Assembly: GCA_022570795.1 (NCBI GenBank)
Contig: JAKUDP010000014.1
Coordinates: forward strand, 744,001-808,000
Source: Sphaerulina vaccinii
Taxonomy: Eukaryota; Ascomycota; Dothideomycetes; Mycosphaerellales; Mycosphaerellaceae
Reading direction: 5' to 3'
DNA: 64,000 nucleotides
The notes below the pieces were generated by a model, which was given only the letters and a program-made list of their open reading frames with translations, searched no databases and was not told where the DNA came from. Positions within the stretch are counted from its first letter, which is position 1, and each line of letters opens with the position of its first letter. This document shows positions 11,737 through 21,838 of the stretch, piece after piece. A program made the translations under genes and the position numbers.

Positions 11737-11799
11737 GCCACCACGCGAGCACACGATCTCGACGCCATAACGGCATTGAGGCAAACACAGACTTCGAAC

Positions 11800-14700
11800 A
11801 TGGACAGACCGTCCTACTCACGTCCTCCAGAGCGCTCGCAAGGCCAGTATAGTCATACTGCACCGTCGTCGACCCATCCTTCACCATACATGCCGCCATC
11901 TGCACAACCGCCGGTTCAGGTACCATTTGATCCGTTCCAAGCGAATCGAGATCCATTTTTGCCTGGTGGCGATCAAAGAGGTAGTGCAGGACTGTCGAGA
12001 GGATGGACGCCATCACAAGGTAAGTGGTTACTTTGCATGAGCTGGACTTGAGGCAGAGGCAAGAAACAGATACAATCGAGGAGGCTGCATCGTCAGGAAC
12101 GAAAGATCAGGACTCGATCACACTCGATCATACGATGCCATACAGCATGGGCTACCATTTCCGAAGGCCAACAGGAATTCTGGAACTTCATGCGCCGTCA
12201 TCTGCTGAGGACATATCATCGAGACTTGCGCCGATAGCAGCCGCATGCTACGCCGACAGCTCCATCCTGTGACGATGCATTCCTGATGCCGCCAGGATCT
12301 GGGCTGCAGCGAACACCTTCTCAACGGCAAGGGGAAGCACGTCTAGCGTCGGCAGCAGCTCTGCTCATCCGGGACAGCTGTTTACAGCTTGCACGAACCA
12401 GAAGTCAAGGAAATCCACTCACATGGGCTGATGCGACATAAACACCATATTTCTGGCTGAGATGACACGAGCCGCCGGTCGAGGACCAGCAACAAGAACA
12501 AGAATGTGAGCGAGCACGTTGCTGCCGAGATTGTCTCAGTCCACGGTCTCGCACGCCTGGATCCAGATTTCGAGTGCCAGGTTCTCGGACAGGGTTGTGG
12601 CCCCACCATGCGAATCCACAAGGCAGCTAGTTGAACTCTATGCACGGGGAGCTATGAGCTCAGACTAGACTAGAGACGATCTCAACTCGGCTAACTCTGC
12701 ATTTGCGTTCGACAGGAAACACCTCCTCCCACCACTCACCGCTCGAACATCCAGCACAGCAGCACCAACAACACTCTGCTCCAGCTGCGTCCATGTCCAT
12801 GCGACCGCCCTATGATGATCGCGATCACTCAAGACGAGGCTCGCTGGGACAAGCAGGCAGTCCACAGTATGGAGGTGAGCAGTGCAGGTCAAATTCAAAG
12901 GGAAGCAAAAATTGTACTGATGACAATCGATGCAGGACAACAACCGCCACCACCTTCCTACCCTGCTCGCAACATGCCACCGCCATCCTCGCCTCAGAGT
13001 AACCCTTCTTCAGCACATCTGACATCTGCGCCTCGTGGACCACCGACCGCGTCTCCATTTCCTGGCATACGTGACCTCGCAAGCAACCACCATCGTCCTG
13101 GAATGTCGATATCAGCGATACTCGGCGGCGGCGAGGAGCGCAGACCGCCAGGTTCGCCACACGGTCCTGCGATGGGGCCTTCGACGTCGAGGTCAATGCA
13201 GCCTCCATCCCCAGGAAGAGCTAGATCATCGAGTATGCGTGAAAGCGGCGATCGTGGGATGAGGCGCACGACTCCACCAAGGGCCTTTGGTGAGCCTTCA
13301 CGCATGGGCTCAGAACCACGAACAGACGGAATCTTTGGCTCACCACAATTTCGGCATGAGCCAACCCATAGCTTCAGAGCATACCAGCCGCAAATGCTAG
13401 ATCATTCGCAACATTTGAATGGACATGGGACTCCAGTACGGCCAAGCAGTCAACCAGCCGAAGCTGACAGGTTGCGTGGCTTGGAGGAGGCAGCGCATCG
13501 TGAGAGCATGTTTGGCAACAGAGTGCCAGGATTCCGACACATGGGTGAACCACCAGCACCTGCGCGGAGCGAGCCATCATTTCGGCACGAGCGACAGCAA
13601 TTCCACACCGGCATTACATCGCATCCACAGGAAAGACCAATGTTCAACAGCTCCCAGATGGAACGCAATCGAACTGCTCCTGGGCCTGTAAGATATGCCC
13701 CGCCCGGCGGGTTATTCGGCGCGCCTCCACGAGAAGATCCGAGTCCACTATTCCGAGCAGGCTATCCGACCACGGCGTATTCTGCAGCAGAAGCAGCTCG
13801 GGAGTCTATCGAAGGGCGAGCTCAAGAGATGCGTCGACAGCACTCTCGACCTTCGCCACAGCCTTCCGATTTGCCGCAATATGATAGACCGCGAAATGGA
13901 CACACGGATCGGCCCATGACACTTGAGGACCATCAGAGAGTGGATATCTTACAAAAGGACCAACAGCGCAAAGAGAGTGATAGCTCTGTGCACAAAGCTA
14001 TATTGAACATCAGTCCTGAACTCAATCGCCGAGGCCGCAACTCTCCACTTCCGCAGGCTGTTCAGGGAGCACAGCCTAGACACATCGGCCCTGGCGGCGA
14101 CAACCCGGGCATTAAGATGGAATTTGGCCGCATGTTCTCCGGGCTTGGATCTGGTATTGGCAGCACTCCTAACCCCAGCCATCAGGCCAATGGAGCCAGC
14201 ACGCCCTCTCGTATGAGTCCCGCAGGTCGTTTCGTTGATAATGGCGATCTCAGGCGCAGCGTCGAAGTCGATGCACAAAAGGGTCGCGGAGGGGCTGGGT
14301 CCAGGCTGGGAAGGCGTAACAACAGTCGGCGCCCGCGAGATGAACACGAGGAAATGGAAGGGAGAGACACTCCCGATGCCCAGCGCGGAAACAAGAGAGC
14401 CAAGACAAGCACTCAGAACCACCATCACCACCATCATGTGCATCAGCACCCGCACCACCATCACCATCACCATTTGGAAGGCGCGGAGCCTGGTAATGGT
14501 GCAAACGTCTTGCGACATCCTTCGAATCCTCTTTCGCAAGCCAACTTGGCAGCGAATCAATCACATCACCATCATCACCACCACGCGCATCCTGTGGGCC
14601 ACCATCATCATCATACCCCTCGCTCGATGCCAGCCGTGCGGAAGCCGACCATGACCGTCTCGAACAACAAAGTCCTCGATCAGGTTGCTAGCAAGCCCCG

Positions 14701-15415
14701 CAAGCACCTAGGAACGCATTTATACACAACAGAGCTGGCTCCTGCACCAACAGCAGACATTTCAGCAGATGCAAAGATCAGATACAGTAGCAAGATGCGG
14801 CCCATTCCAGTGTTTACGAACCAGGAGAACTGTACCTACACCATTCGTGTTCCACGCTACTATCTGACTCCTGGTGAGGGAGGTGCAGAGATGAATCACA
14901 GTCTCGAAGGAATCTGCAAGCGTCGTCAGCTCTGGGGAACAGAGATCTACACTGACGATTCTGATGTGATTGCAGCAGCGATTCACTCCGGTTGGATCAG
15001 GGGAGACTTTGGAGACTTTAGCGATGACCTTCGCGAGATTGACGATGCCTCGGAAAACGGTAATGACGAGGATTTATCATTATCTCTGGTGACTCGACCC
15101 CAGCGACCGGTCAAGGCTCCTGAAGGTTACGACGCACATATCACTGTGCTGATATTGCCTCCTCTGGAATCCTACGCGGCCACCAGCCAGCACCATTTAG
15201 CATCTCGAGAGTGGAGAAAGAAGCATGATGGCATGTCATTCATGATCCACAGCATCGAGTTTGTAGATGAGGGCCCTTCTAACCGGTATGTGGATCGCAG
15301 TGCTGCGGCCAGAAAGAACAGAATCGCCATCGAAGAGGCTGCCAGGAAGGAAGCTGCTGCTGGGTTGTTGTTGTTCGCGAGTGGAGGCTCTGGAACTGTA
15401 AGAGTTGGCGCATAG
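11800..15415 (+). CDS. RXT3: Rxt3-like subunit of the Rpd3L histone deacetylase complex
   Basis: Three exons, 11800-12019, 12716-12874 and 12936-15415, join in phase and give about 952 residues. The conserved Rxt3 domain lies near the C-terminus: LGTHLYTTELAP, the strand RYSSKMRPIPVF, then CTYTIRVPRYYL, GICKRRQLWGTEIYTDDSDV and GWIRGDF. Rxt3 is a component of the large Rpd3/Sin3 deacetylase complex. The N-terminal two-thirds is disordered and rich in Pro, Ser, Gln and Arg. Poly-His tracts sit at about nt 14418-14475 and 14563-14618, just before the domain. Intron 2 (61 nt) is ordinary, but intron 1 is 696 nt, far longer than any other intron in this window, and contains coding-like frames. 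The exon 1/exon 2 junction is supported by GTAAGT, a CTAAC branch site and frame continuity. Confidence 0.88.
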
Positions 15416-15686
15416 CAGCTTCAGCCGCAGATGTAAGAAGCCATATTCATAGCACTCGGTTCGATTCGAGACGCTCTGTTCAAGGTCATGAAGTTATGCT
15501 GGCAAGGAACCTGTTCGGACAGCGAACTGTTGCACAACAAGAGCTACCCCTCCATCCGAACCCCGAGAGACCATGAACCCGGTCGGGTTCTCATGCTATA
15601 GAACATGATGAAGCTCTTGTCTCGAATCTAGATTTCTTGCTTATCCACAGAAGATAACCATAACTCGGTCCTTCCACGAGCTTACG

Positions 15687-16280
15687 ATGGCAGACTCTCA
15701 CTTTACCACGGCGAATCACAAGACCACCGAGCTGGCACCTCCCACTACATATGTGACCGGTCATGATAGCAACGGCAAAGCCATCATTCACTCCAAACGA
15801 CCAGTTGAATTCACAGACTACGACAATGACCTTCTGAAGATGCACGTAGCGTGGACGACTTCATTTCCGCCAGATCTCAACAACGACAAGGACGTAGCAC
15901 TGCACCAGTCCAAAGTCGACTCAGGCAAGCTCGGCCTCGTCTCCGGCGGCGGCACAGTCCTCCGCTACGTAGATTTCGCCCCAGGATACACATGCATGAT
16001 GCACAGAACGCAGTCTTTGGACTATGGCATTGTTCTCGAGGGCAGCATCGAATCCATTCTGGACTCTGGAGAGACTCAATTAATGCAAAGAGGAAGTGTC
16101 ATGGTACAGAGAGCTACAATGCACGCGTGGAGAAATCCTAGTGATAAGGAATGGGCGCGCATGATCTTTGTGTTACAGGACTGTCAGCCTTTGTTCGTTG
16201 CTGGGAAGAGGTTTGGTGAGGATTTGGGGAGAGGGACTGAGGGGCTACCTCCTAGTGGCAATGATACGGCGGGAGAGTAG
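15687..16280 (+). CDS. Cupin-domain protein
   Basis: Intronless, 197 residues. A single cupin barrel covers about residues 80-170: the first motif region reads RYVDFAPGYTCMMHRTQSLDYGIVLEG with a His plus spaced acidic/His ligands, and the second reads GSVMVQRATMHAWRNP with the late His. This matches small fungal single-cupin proteins (Cupin_2 type), which usually bind a divalent metal. Some act as isomerases, cyclases or dioxygenase-like enzymes next to secondary-metabolism genes, but no such genes are nearby, so no reaction is assigned. No signal peptide is visible, so it is probably cytosolic. Confidence 0.8.
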   Translation: MADSHFTTANHKTTELAPPTTYVTGHDSNGKAIIHSKRPVEFTDYDNDLLKMHVAWTTSFPPDLNNDKDVALHQSKVDSGKLGLVSGGGTVLRYVDFAPGYTCMMHRTQSLDYGIVLEGSIESILDSGETQLMQRGSVMVQRATMHAWRNPSDKEWARMIFVLQDCQPLFVAGKRFGEDLGRGTEGLPPSGNDTAGE

Positions 16281-16645
16281 GTATGATGTTGACGATATTG
16301 CTACACGTAGCAGCAGACCCGGTAGGCGATTTGGTCTGAAGGGAAATGCATGTCGAAGAGATTGAACTTCTCAACGCTAAATCACAGTGAAGAGAAGTGA
16401 CCCGTGATCTGCTAAGCCTGAGTACCTGTAGTGTATGATAGGAGCTGTATGCTGTACCTTACCTACCTAATGCCACTACATTGCGAGGATAGCGTGAAAG
16501 TAGCCACGACGAATCTCCTCACCTCGAGCACGAGCACTAACATGTGAATGACTAATCCCGACCATGCCCGCAACATCTCCCATATGCCAAGTCAACTTCT
16601 TCTTGCACTTGCACTTGTACGTGAACATATCATCGCGACCTGATC
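16281..16645. other. Intergenic between cupin and RRG9 genes
   Basis: About 365 bp with no supported gene. It should hold the cupin 3' region and the RRG9 promoter. A TACCTTACCTACC stretch near 16455 is the only notable local repeat. Confidence 0.5.
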
Positions 16646-17986
16646 ATGTCGAAATGCTCCTGCACAACCAAAGCGCTAGAGATCCTCATCAGAGATCTCT
16701 CTGGTCTCCAATTACGCCAGCAACGAGCACAGATCTTCTTCCAACGACATCGACGATCTTTTGGCACACGAGGAGCTTTGCGCCAGGTAGAGACGGCGAA
16801 TCTGGGAGTCGCTGACGATGCCTTTGTCCCGTTTGAGAAGATTAGGAAGCTGCAGCGATCTAGTGTGCAAGCTGGAGGAAGACAGGAGGAAACTACAGAG
16901 ACAGTGCCGAGCAGCACAAATGTTGAAGACGAGACGATAGAGCCACATTGGCATGCTGAAGTCGAGGTCAATCATGCGGTGTCAGCTTCTGCAGACAAAG
17001 TGACGGCGCCAGTAGACCTCAGACCATCGCCTGAGTGGGTCAAGCCCGCAGCGCAGAAGCCACTTTCTCGCAAGCAGAGGGTGCAGCAAAAGGCTCAAGA
17101 TCCTTCAAGGGCAATCACAGAAGGTAGGAGACTGCGCAAAGAACGGCGCATAAAGGAGGGAACATACAGGCCAAACAGCATCGACATGCTGGCTCAACCC
17201 GAGAAGCAGAGAGAAATTCAGTCGGAGCGCGAAACTGAAGAAGAGCCAGAACCAGAGCAGATAGAGACTCACGCACTCGAAAACACCAATCAAGTCGAAG
17301 ATGTCCTGGTGAAACTTGATCAAGATCTCGGAGGCCCATCGATCATCAAAGCCCAACAGAAACGCGCTGAACGACTAGCTTCCAAGTCCGTGGAGAAGAA
17401 ACGCAAAGCTCAATTAACAGCCGCAAAGAAACACGAACAAAAGCAACAAGCCCTCGCCGAAGCAGAAGCTCAACGAAAAAAGACAATGGAACCTTGGATG
17501 CGAGACAAAACAGCCCTTCAAGCCAAATTTGGCTCAAAAGGATGGGCACCGAATAAACGTCTATCTCCAGATTCGCTAGAAGGTATCCGAGCCCTTCATA
17601 GTTCCGATCCAGAAACATACGACACAGCAATGCTCTCTCAGCATTTCCAAATCACACCTGAGGCTATAAGGAGAATTTTGAAATCTAAATGGAAACCTCA
17701 ACCGGAGGAAATTGAGAAGAGGATGGAGAGGTGGGAAGCTAGAGGTAGGAGAAAGTGGAATGAGATGAGTGAATTGGGGATGAAACCTCCTAAGAAGTGG
17801 AGGATGCAAGGGGTTCCGAATCCGAAGTTGGAGGAGGGGAGGACTGTGAGGAAGTGGGAGGATAATAATAGGGCTGAGCAGCCTAATAAGACGATTAATC
17901 AGAAGACGGGGAAGAAGGAGAGATGGCGGAATTTGGAGAAGCAGCAGGATGATGAAGTGGAGAGCAGTATTGCTCATCGGCTATAG
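16646..17986 (+). CDS. RRG9: Rrg9/neugrin-like mitochondrial protein
   Basis: Intronless, 446 residues. The N-terminus (LQLRQQRAQIFFQRHRRSFG) is rich in Arg and poor in acids, as expected of a mitochondrial presequence. The conserved Neugrin/Rrg9 domain is at about residues 285-400: EPWMRDKTALQAKFG, GWAPNKRLSPDSLEGIR, the helix-turn-helix-like HFQITPEAIRRILKSKW, and RWEARGRRKW. Yeast Rrg9 is needed for respiratory growth and mitochondrial genome maintenance, and human neugrin acts in 16S mt-rRNA processing. The middle is a charged, lysine-rich coiled-coil-like linker. The last 80 codons use many AGG/GGG/AAT-type codons, unlike the start of the gene. Confidence 0.87.
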   Translation: MSKCSCTTKALEILIRDLSGLQLRQQRAQIFFQRHRRSFGTRGALRQVETANLGVADDAFVPFEKIRKLQRSSVQAGGRQEETTETVPSSTNVEDETIEPHWHAEVEVNHAVSASADKVTAPVDLRPSPEWVKPAAQKPLSRKQRVQQKAQDPSRAITEGRRLRKERRIKEGTYRPNSIDMLAQPEKQREIQSERETEEEPEPEQIETHALENTNQVEDVLVKLDQDLGGPSIIKAQQKRAERLASKSVEKKRKAQLTAAKKHEQKQQALAEAEAQRKKTMEPWMRDKTALQAKFGSKGWAPNKRLSPDSLEGIRALHSSDPETYDTAMLSQHFQITPEAIRRILKSKWKPQPEEIEKRMERWEARGRRKWNEMSELGMKPPKKWRMQGVPNPKLEEGRTVRKWEDNNRAEQPNKTINQKTGKKERWRNLEKQQDDEVESSIAHRL

Positions 17987-18495
17987 TTTGATATGTACAG
18001 TATCAGCGTCGTCCTGACAGCGAACAAGTCCATAATGTACATTCATACGTCCGTATTTCATCCTGGATGCAGGTTTCTCAGATTGCCCCAGTGCACAACA
18101 TCATCAGCCATTCTGTGCATATACGTCCTTTCTGATACGGAAGTATGCTGGCATGCACGCCTGCAGAGTGGCTTTTGAGCGATATGTCCTGTCGCGGACG
18201 CACTCTGCCATGCTGGCCTTCCTGAGAGAAGCCAGACCACAGCTCCGAGCCGACAGGCAGGCGGAAGTCCCGGAATTTGCGAACACTGCTTGTGCAGACT
18301 TCAGCCTGATTCGTGCAGCCGTACTTCGAGCAATGCGAAGCACATGACAGGCTTTCGTGCATTAGCCCTGGAGTGTCGACTGTATAGCGCCTTTGATCGG
18401 TGGTTTCTGGCCATTACAGAGACCAATCAGTCTAGTATGGCATGGGCATAGGTGTAAGATGGCCATCTTTATCATATTTCGCCTCTGCATTAAAG
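17987..18495. other. Intergenic between convergent RRG9 and COX11
   Basis: About 500 bp holding the 3' ends of two convergent genes. Small open frames on both strands lack splice structure and recognisable motifs. No terminator element beyond A/T-rich patches was identified. Confidence 0.5.
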
Positions 18496-19296
18496 TTAGC
18501 ATTCATCGAACAGCCCTGCCACCCCATATAGCATACTGAAAAACGTATAGTTCAAGGTAATCGTATCAATATTCCTCATCGTAGGATCTTTCAAGAAGTC
18601 CGGATCAATATAGAAAAAAACCGGCATATCCACAGTCTCGCCCTTATTCAATCGTTGTTCCTCGAAACAGAAACACTGAATCTTGCTGAAATATGGCGCA
18701 ACCTGCGCAGGAGTGACACTATACGTAGCAACTCCAATGATGTCTTCATCCTTGCTATTGTTCGTGGCAGTATAAAATGCCAATGCTGTTTCTCCTGGTA
18801 GTACTCGCACTTCTCTTTGCTGTGGCGTGAACTTCCAAGGTAGGATGTCGGAAGTCGAACCGGCGAATGTGATGCGTAGTCGTCTGGACGAAGTGACGGG
18901 CGTCAATCTCGATCCTATATCTTCGTCGTCGGTCAATGCACCGGCGTGTGCAGCAGATTTGATCGGCGTTCCGCCCCAGCCTGTTTGTTGGCATATCGTC
19001 TTGTACAAGGGCACACTTCCATAGCTCACAGCGAGGGTGCCGATAATGATGGAGCAGACGTAGTAGGCGGTGTTGGCATTCTTCTGCTGGAATGGCCTGC
19101 GCATCTGCTCCATGCTCGGGGCTGTGCTCTGGCTCGACGACGATTGACTGGAGGACTTTTGGCTGGTTCGCATGCCTCGAGTCGTCTGCGGGATCCATTG
19201 CGGTCTCGTGCCAGCCTTTGCACATCCCGAGCATAGCCAAGCCCCTCCTCTCCTTGTCGCCAGATCCAGCAGACTCTTGTATTGTGCGGGCGCCAT
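18496..19296 (-). CDS. COX11: Cytochrome c oxidase assembly protein Cox11 (CtaG)
   Basis: Intronless, 266 residues from the ATG for MAPAQYKS; the open frame above it is probably leader. Cox11 delivers copper to the CuB site of cytochrome oxidase subunit 1 from the intermembrane-space side of the inner mitochondrial membrane. Seen here are an Arg/Ser-rich presequence, one membrane span (AYYVCSIIIGTLAVSYGSVP), the motif PLYKTICQQTG, and the copper-binding CFCFEEQ near residues 206-212. The conserved VFFYIDPDF follows. The C-terminus (TFF...GLFDEC) is of family length. It is one of the most secure assignments in the window. Confidence 0.96.
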   Translation of the reverse strand: MAPAQYKSLLDLATRRGGAWLCSGCAKAGTRPQWIPQTTRGMRTSQKSSSQSSSSQSTAPSMEQMRRPFQQKNANTAYYVCSIIIGTLAVSYGSVPLYKTICQQTGWGGTPIKSAAHAGALTDDEDIGSRLTPVTSSRRLRITFAGSTSDILPWKFTPQQREVRVLPGETALAFYTATNNSKDEDIIGVATYSVTPAQVAPYFSKIQCFCFEEQRLNKGETVDMPVFFYIDPDFLKDPTMRNIDTITLNYTFFSMLYGVAGLFDEC

Positions 19297-19503
19297 TGTG
19301 TGTAGACGAAGTCGAGTGTGTTGGAGGTCAAGGTGATCGGTGAGGGAGTGATGCTCGCTCGGGAGTGCTTGAATCTTGAGCTCCACTTTTACTCTTCACA
19401 TGCTTCAACTTCAACTTCCACATTTTAATTTTCCAAGACATGAAAAGCATTGATTTCTGGTCTTTCAACACAGAGCCGATGCTCTGACCATGTCACTGCG
19501 GAG

Positions 19504-20188
19504 ATGCCTGCACCATGTGGCGTGTGTCATGAGAATGAATCGAAATATCGATGTCCGAAATGCGACTTGAGATTGTACGTACATCTCTCTGCTTTGCAAT
19601 ATTGCTATATACTGATTCTACCCTAGCTGTTCGGTGCCATGCAGCAAGACACACAAGACTTCACACGAGAACGAAAGTGACAATCAGACTGTTGCGGATC
19701 CACTTCTTGCACCACATCAACAAGAACCTGTACAAGAACCTGCTCAACAGCCTGCTCAGACCAACACCCATCCCAAGTTCGAAGGCTTCGAGAATGATCC
19801 CGAGCTCAAAAGACTCCTAACAAGATTCCCGCATCTTCAACACGAACTCCAATTGGTGTATGGCGTGACCATCGAACCCGGACCAGACGAAGCTCACACA
19901 TGGGCAAGGCAAAAGTGGCTGGACGATGGGAGCGCCCAACAGCAGCAATCACGCAATAGTAAATATCGTGGCGGGCGCGGTCGTGGTCGAGGAGGCTTCA
20001 GAGGTGGACGTGGCGATCAGACTGATGACCTGCCGTTCGGGGAGAGACAACATGGACCATGGACGCAGTCTAAAGGAGACAAACAAGGTCTTGATCTTAT
20101 CCGTAAGCTACAGGATCTAAGTCACCCTGAGCTCTCAGAGGGTATGCTGGAGTTTGTGAGACTATGTGCTCTAAGGTTCGGACAATAG
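19504..20188 (+). CDS. HIT-type zinc-finger protein (Hit1/ZNHIT3-like) with RGG tract
   Basis: Two exons, 19504-19574 and 19627-20188, with a 52-nt intron (GTACGT...CCTAG), give 210 residues. Splicing completes the zf-HIT module at residues 4-35: CGVC, YRCPKC, then CSVPCSKTHK across the junction. Yeast Hit1 and human ZNHIT3 carry such a finger and assist box C/D snoRNP assembly. The C-terminus (DLIRKLQDLSHPELSEGMLEFVRLC) resembles the conserved helix at the end of that family. An RGG-type tract (GGRGRGRGGFRGGRG) lies at about nt 19970-20015, suggesting RNA binding; I do not know it as usual for Hit1. Bcd1-type HIT proteins are an alternative, but they are larger. Confidence 0.8.
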
Positions 20189-20390
20189 AAAACCAGCACT
20201 TTCTATATGCCATTGACGATGCGAATGGACGTCGGTCCAGCACGATTCCACAGCTCAATGGCGTGAGCACTTGGAATCGCGATATTGCGCAGCATAGTCT
20301 CTATCTCTAAAAGTAGTAGGTAGAAACCCTGCTGCTCTAAATACCCTCGAGCTTTTCTTCAGGCTCTACACCACTTCAACAGCCATTCTC

Positions 20391-20622
20391 CTAGCGTGCA
20401 CTATCCTGCCTCACCATTAGCACAACCCCGAACACCCTTGTCAGTCCTTGGTCTTACCCTCCTGCTACGTCGCCGCTCCTCATCCTCGCGTGCCTGACGA
20501 CGATTCTTGTCCTCCGTGGCCTGTCCCTGAATTGCCGAGCGCAAGATATACAGGGCACCCAGACCGATGAGAGCGAGCATCACATAGTCGAAAGTTGGTC
20601 GTCCTGGAGTGTTGCTGTCCAT
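20391..20622 (-). CDS. Small single-span membrane protein
   Basis: The ATG at 20622 opens MDSNTPGRPTFDY, followed by a membrane span (VMLALIGLGALYILRSAI) and a highly charged Arg/Glu tail. Unspliced, the frame stops at 20401 (73 residues). A good intron (20457-20406, GTAAGA, branch CTAAT, acceptor GGCAG) would replace the tail with DSAR and stop at 20391, giving 59 residues; this form is preferred because all splice signals are present and in phase. No family is recognised. The topology suggests a small tail-facing-cytosol protein of the ER or mitochondrial outer membrane. Confidence 0.6.
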
Positions 20623-20958
20623 GATTGCGGGAACTTCTGCTTGTAGGTGTGGTTCTATTCGGTTTCGTATGTTGTTTTCTCATTTTGCTATATGAGCATG
20701 CAGCAAACTGTTTGGCGACTCCGGCTCGTGGCAGAAGCGTCTGGTATCCTTAAAGAAGGATTAGCAAATATCTCTGCATTGCGAACCTGGTTCCAGCGGT
20801 GTCTGACTGTGAGCTGAGCGTAATGTTCTCGATCCACAGGTAGTCCGTGCCGACTTCGTCTTCGCATACTGGTATATTGACCGTCTCATTCAGATGGACT
20901 TCGTCTTCGCATACTGGTATATTGACCCTCTCATTCAGATAGCATATGACTCCTCTGT
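20623..20958. other. Intergenic with a 45-bp tandem duplication
   Basis: This 336-bp gap lies between two reverse-strand genes. Its main content is a two-copy 45-bp direct repeat at 20852-20940, described separately. Otherwise nothing was seen. Confidence 0.6.
20852..20940. repeat. Two-copy 45-bp tandem repeat
   Basis: A unit starting GACTTCGTCTTCGCATACTG occurs twice in direct succession (20852-20896 and 20897-20940). Within the shared length the copies differ at one position (G to C), so the duplication is recent. The unit is a multiple of three, and the reverse strand would read a repeated NIPVCEDEV peptide, but that frame has no ATG and lies past the stop at 20959. Confidence 0.9.
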
Positions 20959-21438
20959 TCACCAAGGTTCCACCCTCGCACTCGGAACTCGAACCTCTGC
21001 CTCCCTCTTCCCAACCTCAGCATCGTCTCTTTCATCCTTCCTAGGATCTCCACCATGATGTTCTCCCTTCTTCGAACTCTTATGCACCCTCCTCCACCCA
21101 AACTTAGCCACAGCCCACACAAGCCCAACTCCCGCCCCTCCCAAAATCCCCGTAGGAGCAATCACAAAAGCCGCACCACTCATAACGGATCCAATAGCCG
21201 TAGAGGCCACAGCAGCAGTAAGGGCTCCTACAGCTGCATATTTGGCATAACGCACCAAACGCCAGAAGGCGAAGATGAGAATATAGCGTGCAGAACGAAG
21301 GAAGGCTCGAGTACGCAGTTGGTTGGGTTGAGGACCTTTTTTGGGATCGATTAGGAATTTGATGTTGGCTTTTGCTTGGGAGAACGATGTTTTGCTTGTT
21401 GGATGATCACGTTCTGGGATAGTGGCTACTTCTGCCAT
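20959..21438 (-). CDS. Small glycine/alanine-rich membrane protein, unknown function
   Basis: Intronless from the ATG at 21438 (MAEVATIPERD), 159 residues. The middle has two hydrophobic stretches: AAVGALTAAVASTAIGSVM and AAFVIAPTGILGGAGVGLVW, joined by a short GA/GS-rich turn and flanked by basic residues (RYAKY before, KFGWRRVHKSSKK after). The small-residue pattern suggests a helical hairpin in a membrane. The C-terminus is charged. I do not recognise a family; no catalytic motif is present. Longer upstream frames exist but begin without ATG. Confidence 0.65.
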   Translation of the reverse strand: MAEVATIPERDHPTSKTSFSQAKANIKFLIDPKKGPQPNQLRTRAFLRSARYILIFAFWRLVRYAKYAAVGALTAAVASTAIGSVMSGAAFVIAPTGILGGAGVGLVWAVAKFGWRRVHKSSKKGEHHGGDPRKDERDDAEVGKREAEVRVPSARVEPW

Positions 21439-21838
21439 CGTTCGTGGTTCTGTTGGTCCCGTGGAAGCCCGGATGGATGACTCGACTTGAGATGTATGAA
21501 GGTGTATGGATGTTGATGATGTGATGAAAGATTTCCGGCCCGGATTTGGCCGGTGACCCAGTCTTGGAACATCGACAAGTAAAGAGCACTGAATATGCCT
21601 TCTGTAGTTGAAGCAATGATATAGTAGCTTCGCAGGCTTGTGGTCAAAGAAAAGGTATAAACGTTGAAGTATTAAGATATTGATTTGATATCGATCTGTT
21701 CTACAATTCTCTGACATAGGTTCGATCAAAATCGTGGTATAACACATTCCCGAGAAGTTGATCTCCTGTTCCCTTAACACCATCGCACCGAACGCCGGCT
21801 CGCCTCTCATCCAAAATTCGTTCCACGTGCGTCCAGAG
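21439..21838. other. Intergenic between small membrane protein and RGS-LOV gene
   Basis: About 400 bp, moderately A/T-rich around 21640-21730. It should carry the 3' region of the photoreceptor gene and the promoter of the small membrane protein gene. No element was recognised. Confidence 0.45.

Larger units (their letters stand above)
11334..11799. promoter_or_regulatory. Divergent promoter of BTN1 and RXT3 with microsatellites
   Basis: The gap holds an AG-type simple repeat at about 11361-11388, a CGACAA-type repeat at about 11415-11440 and a CT run at about 11570-11590. CT tracts on the coding strand are common in fungal promoters and 5' leaders. A TATA-like element, TATAAAAG, sits at 11729-11736, about 64-71 bp upstream of the RXT3 ATG. 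Confidence 0.5.
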
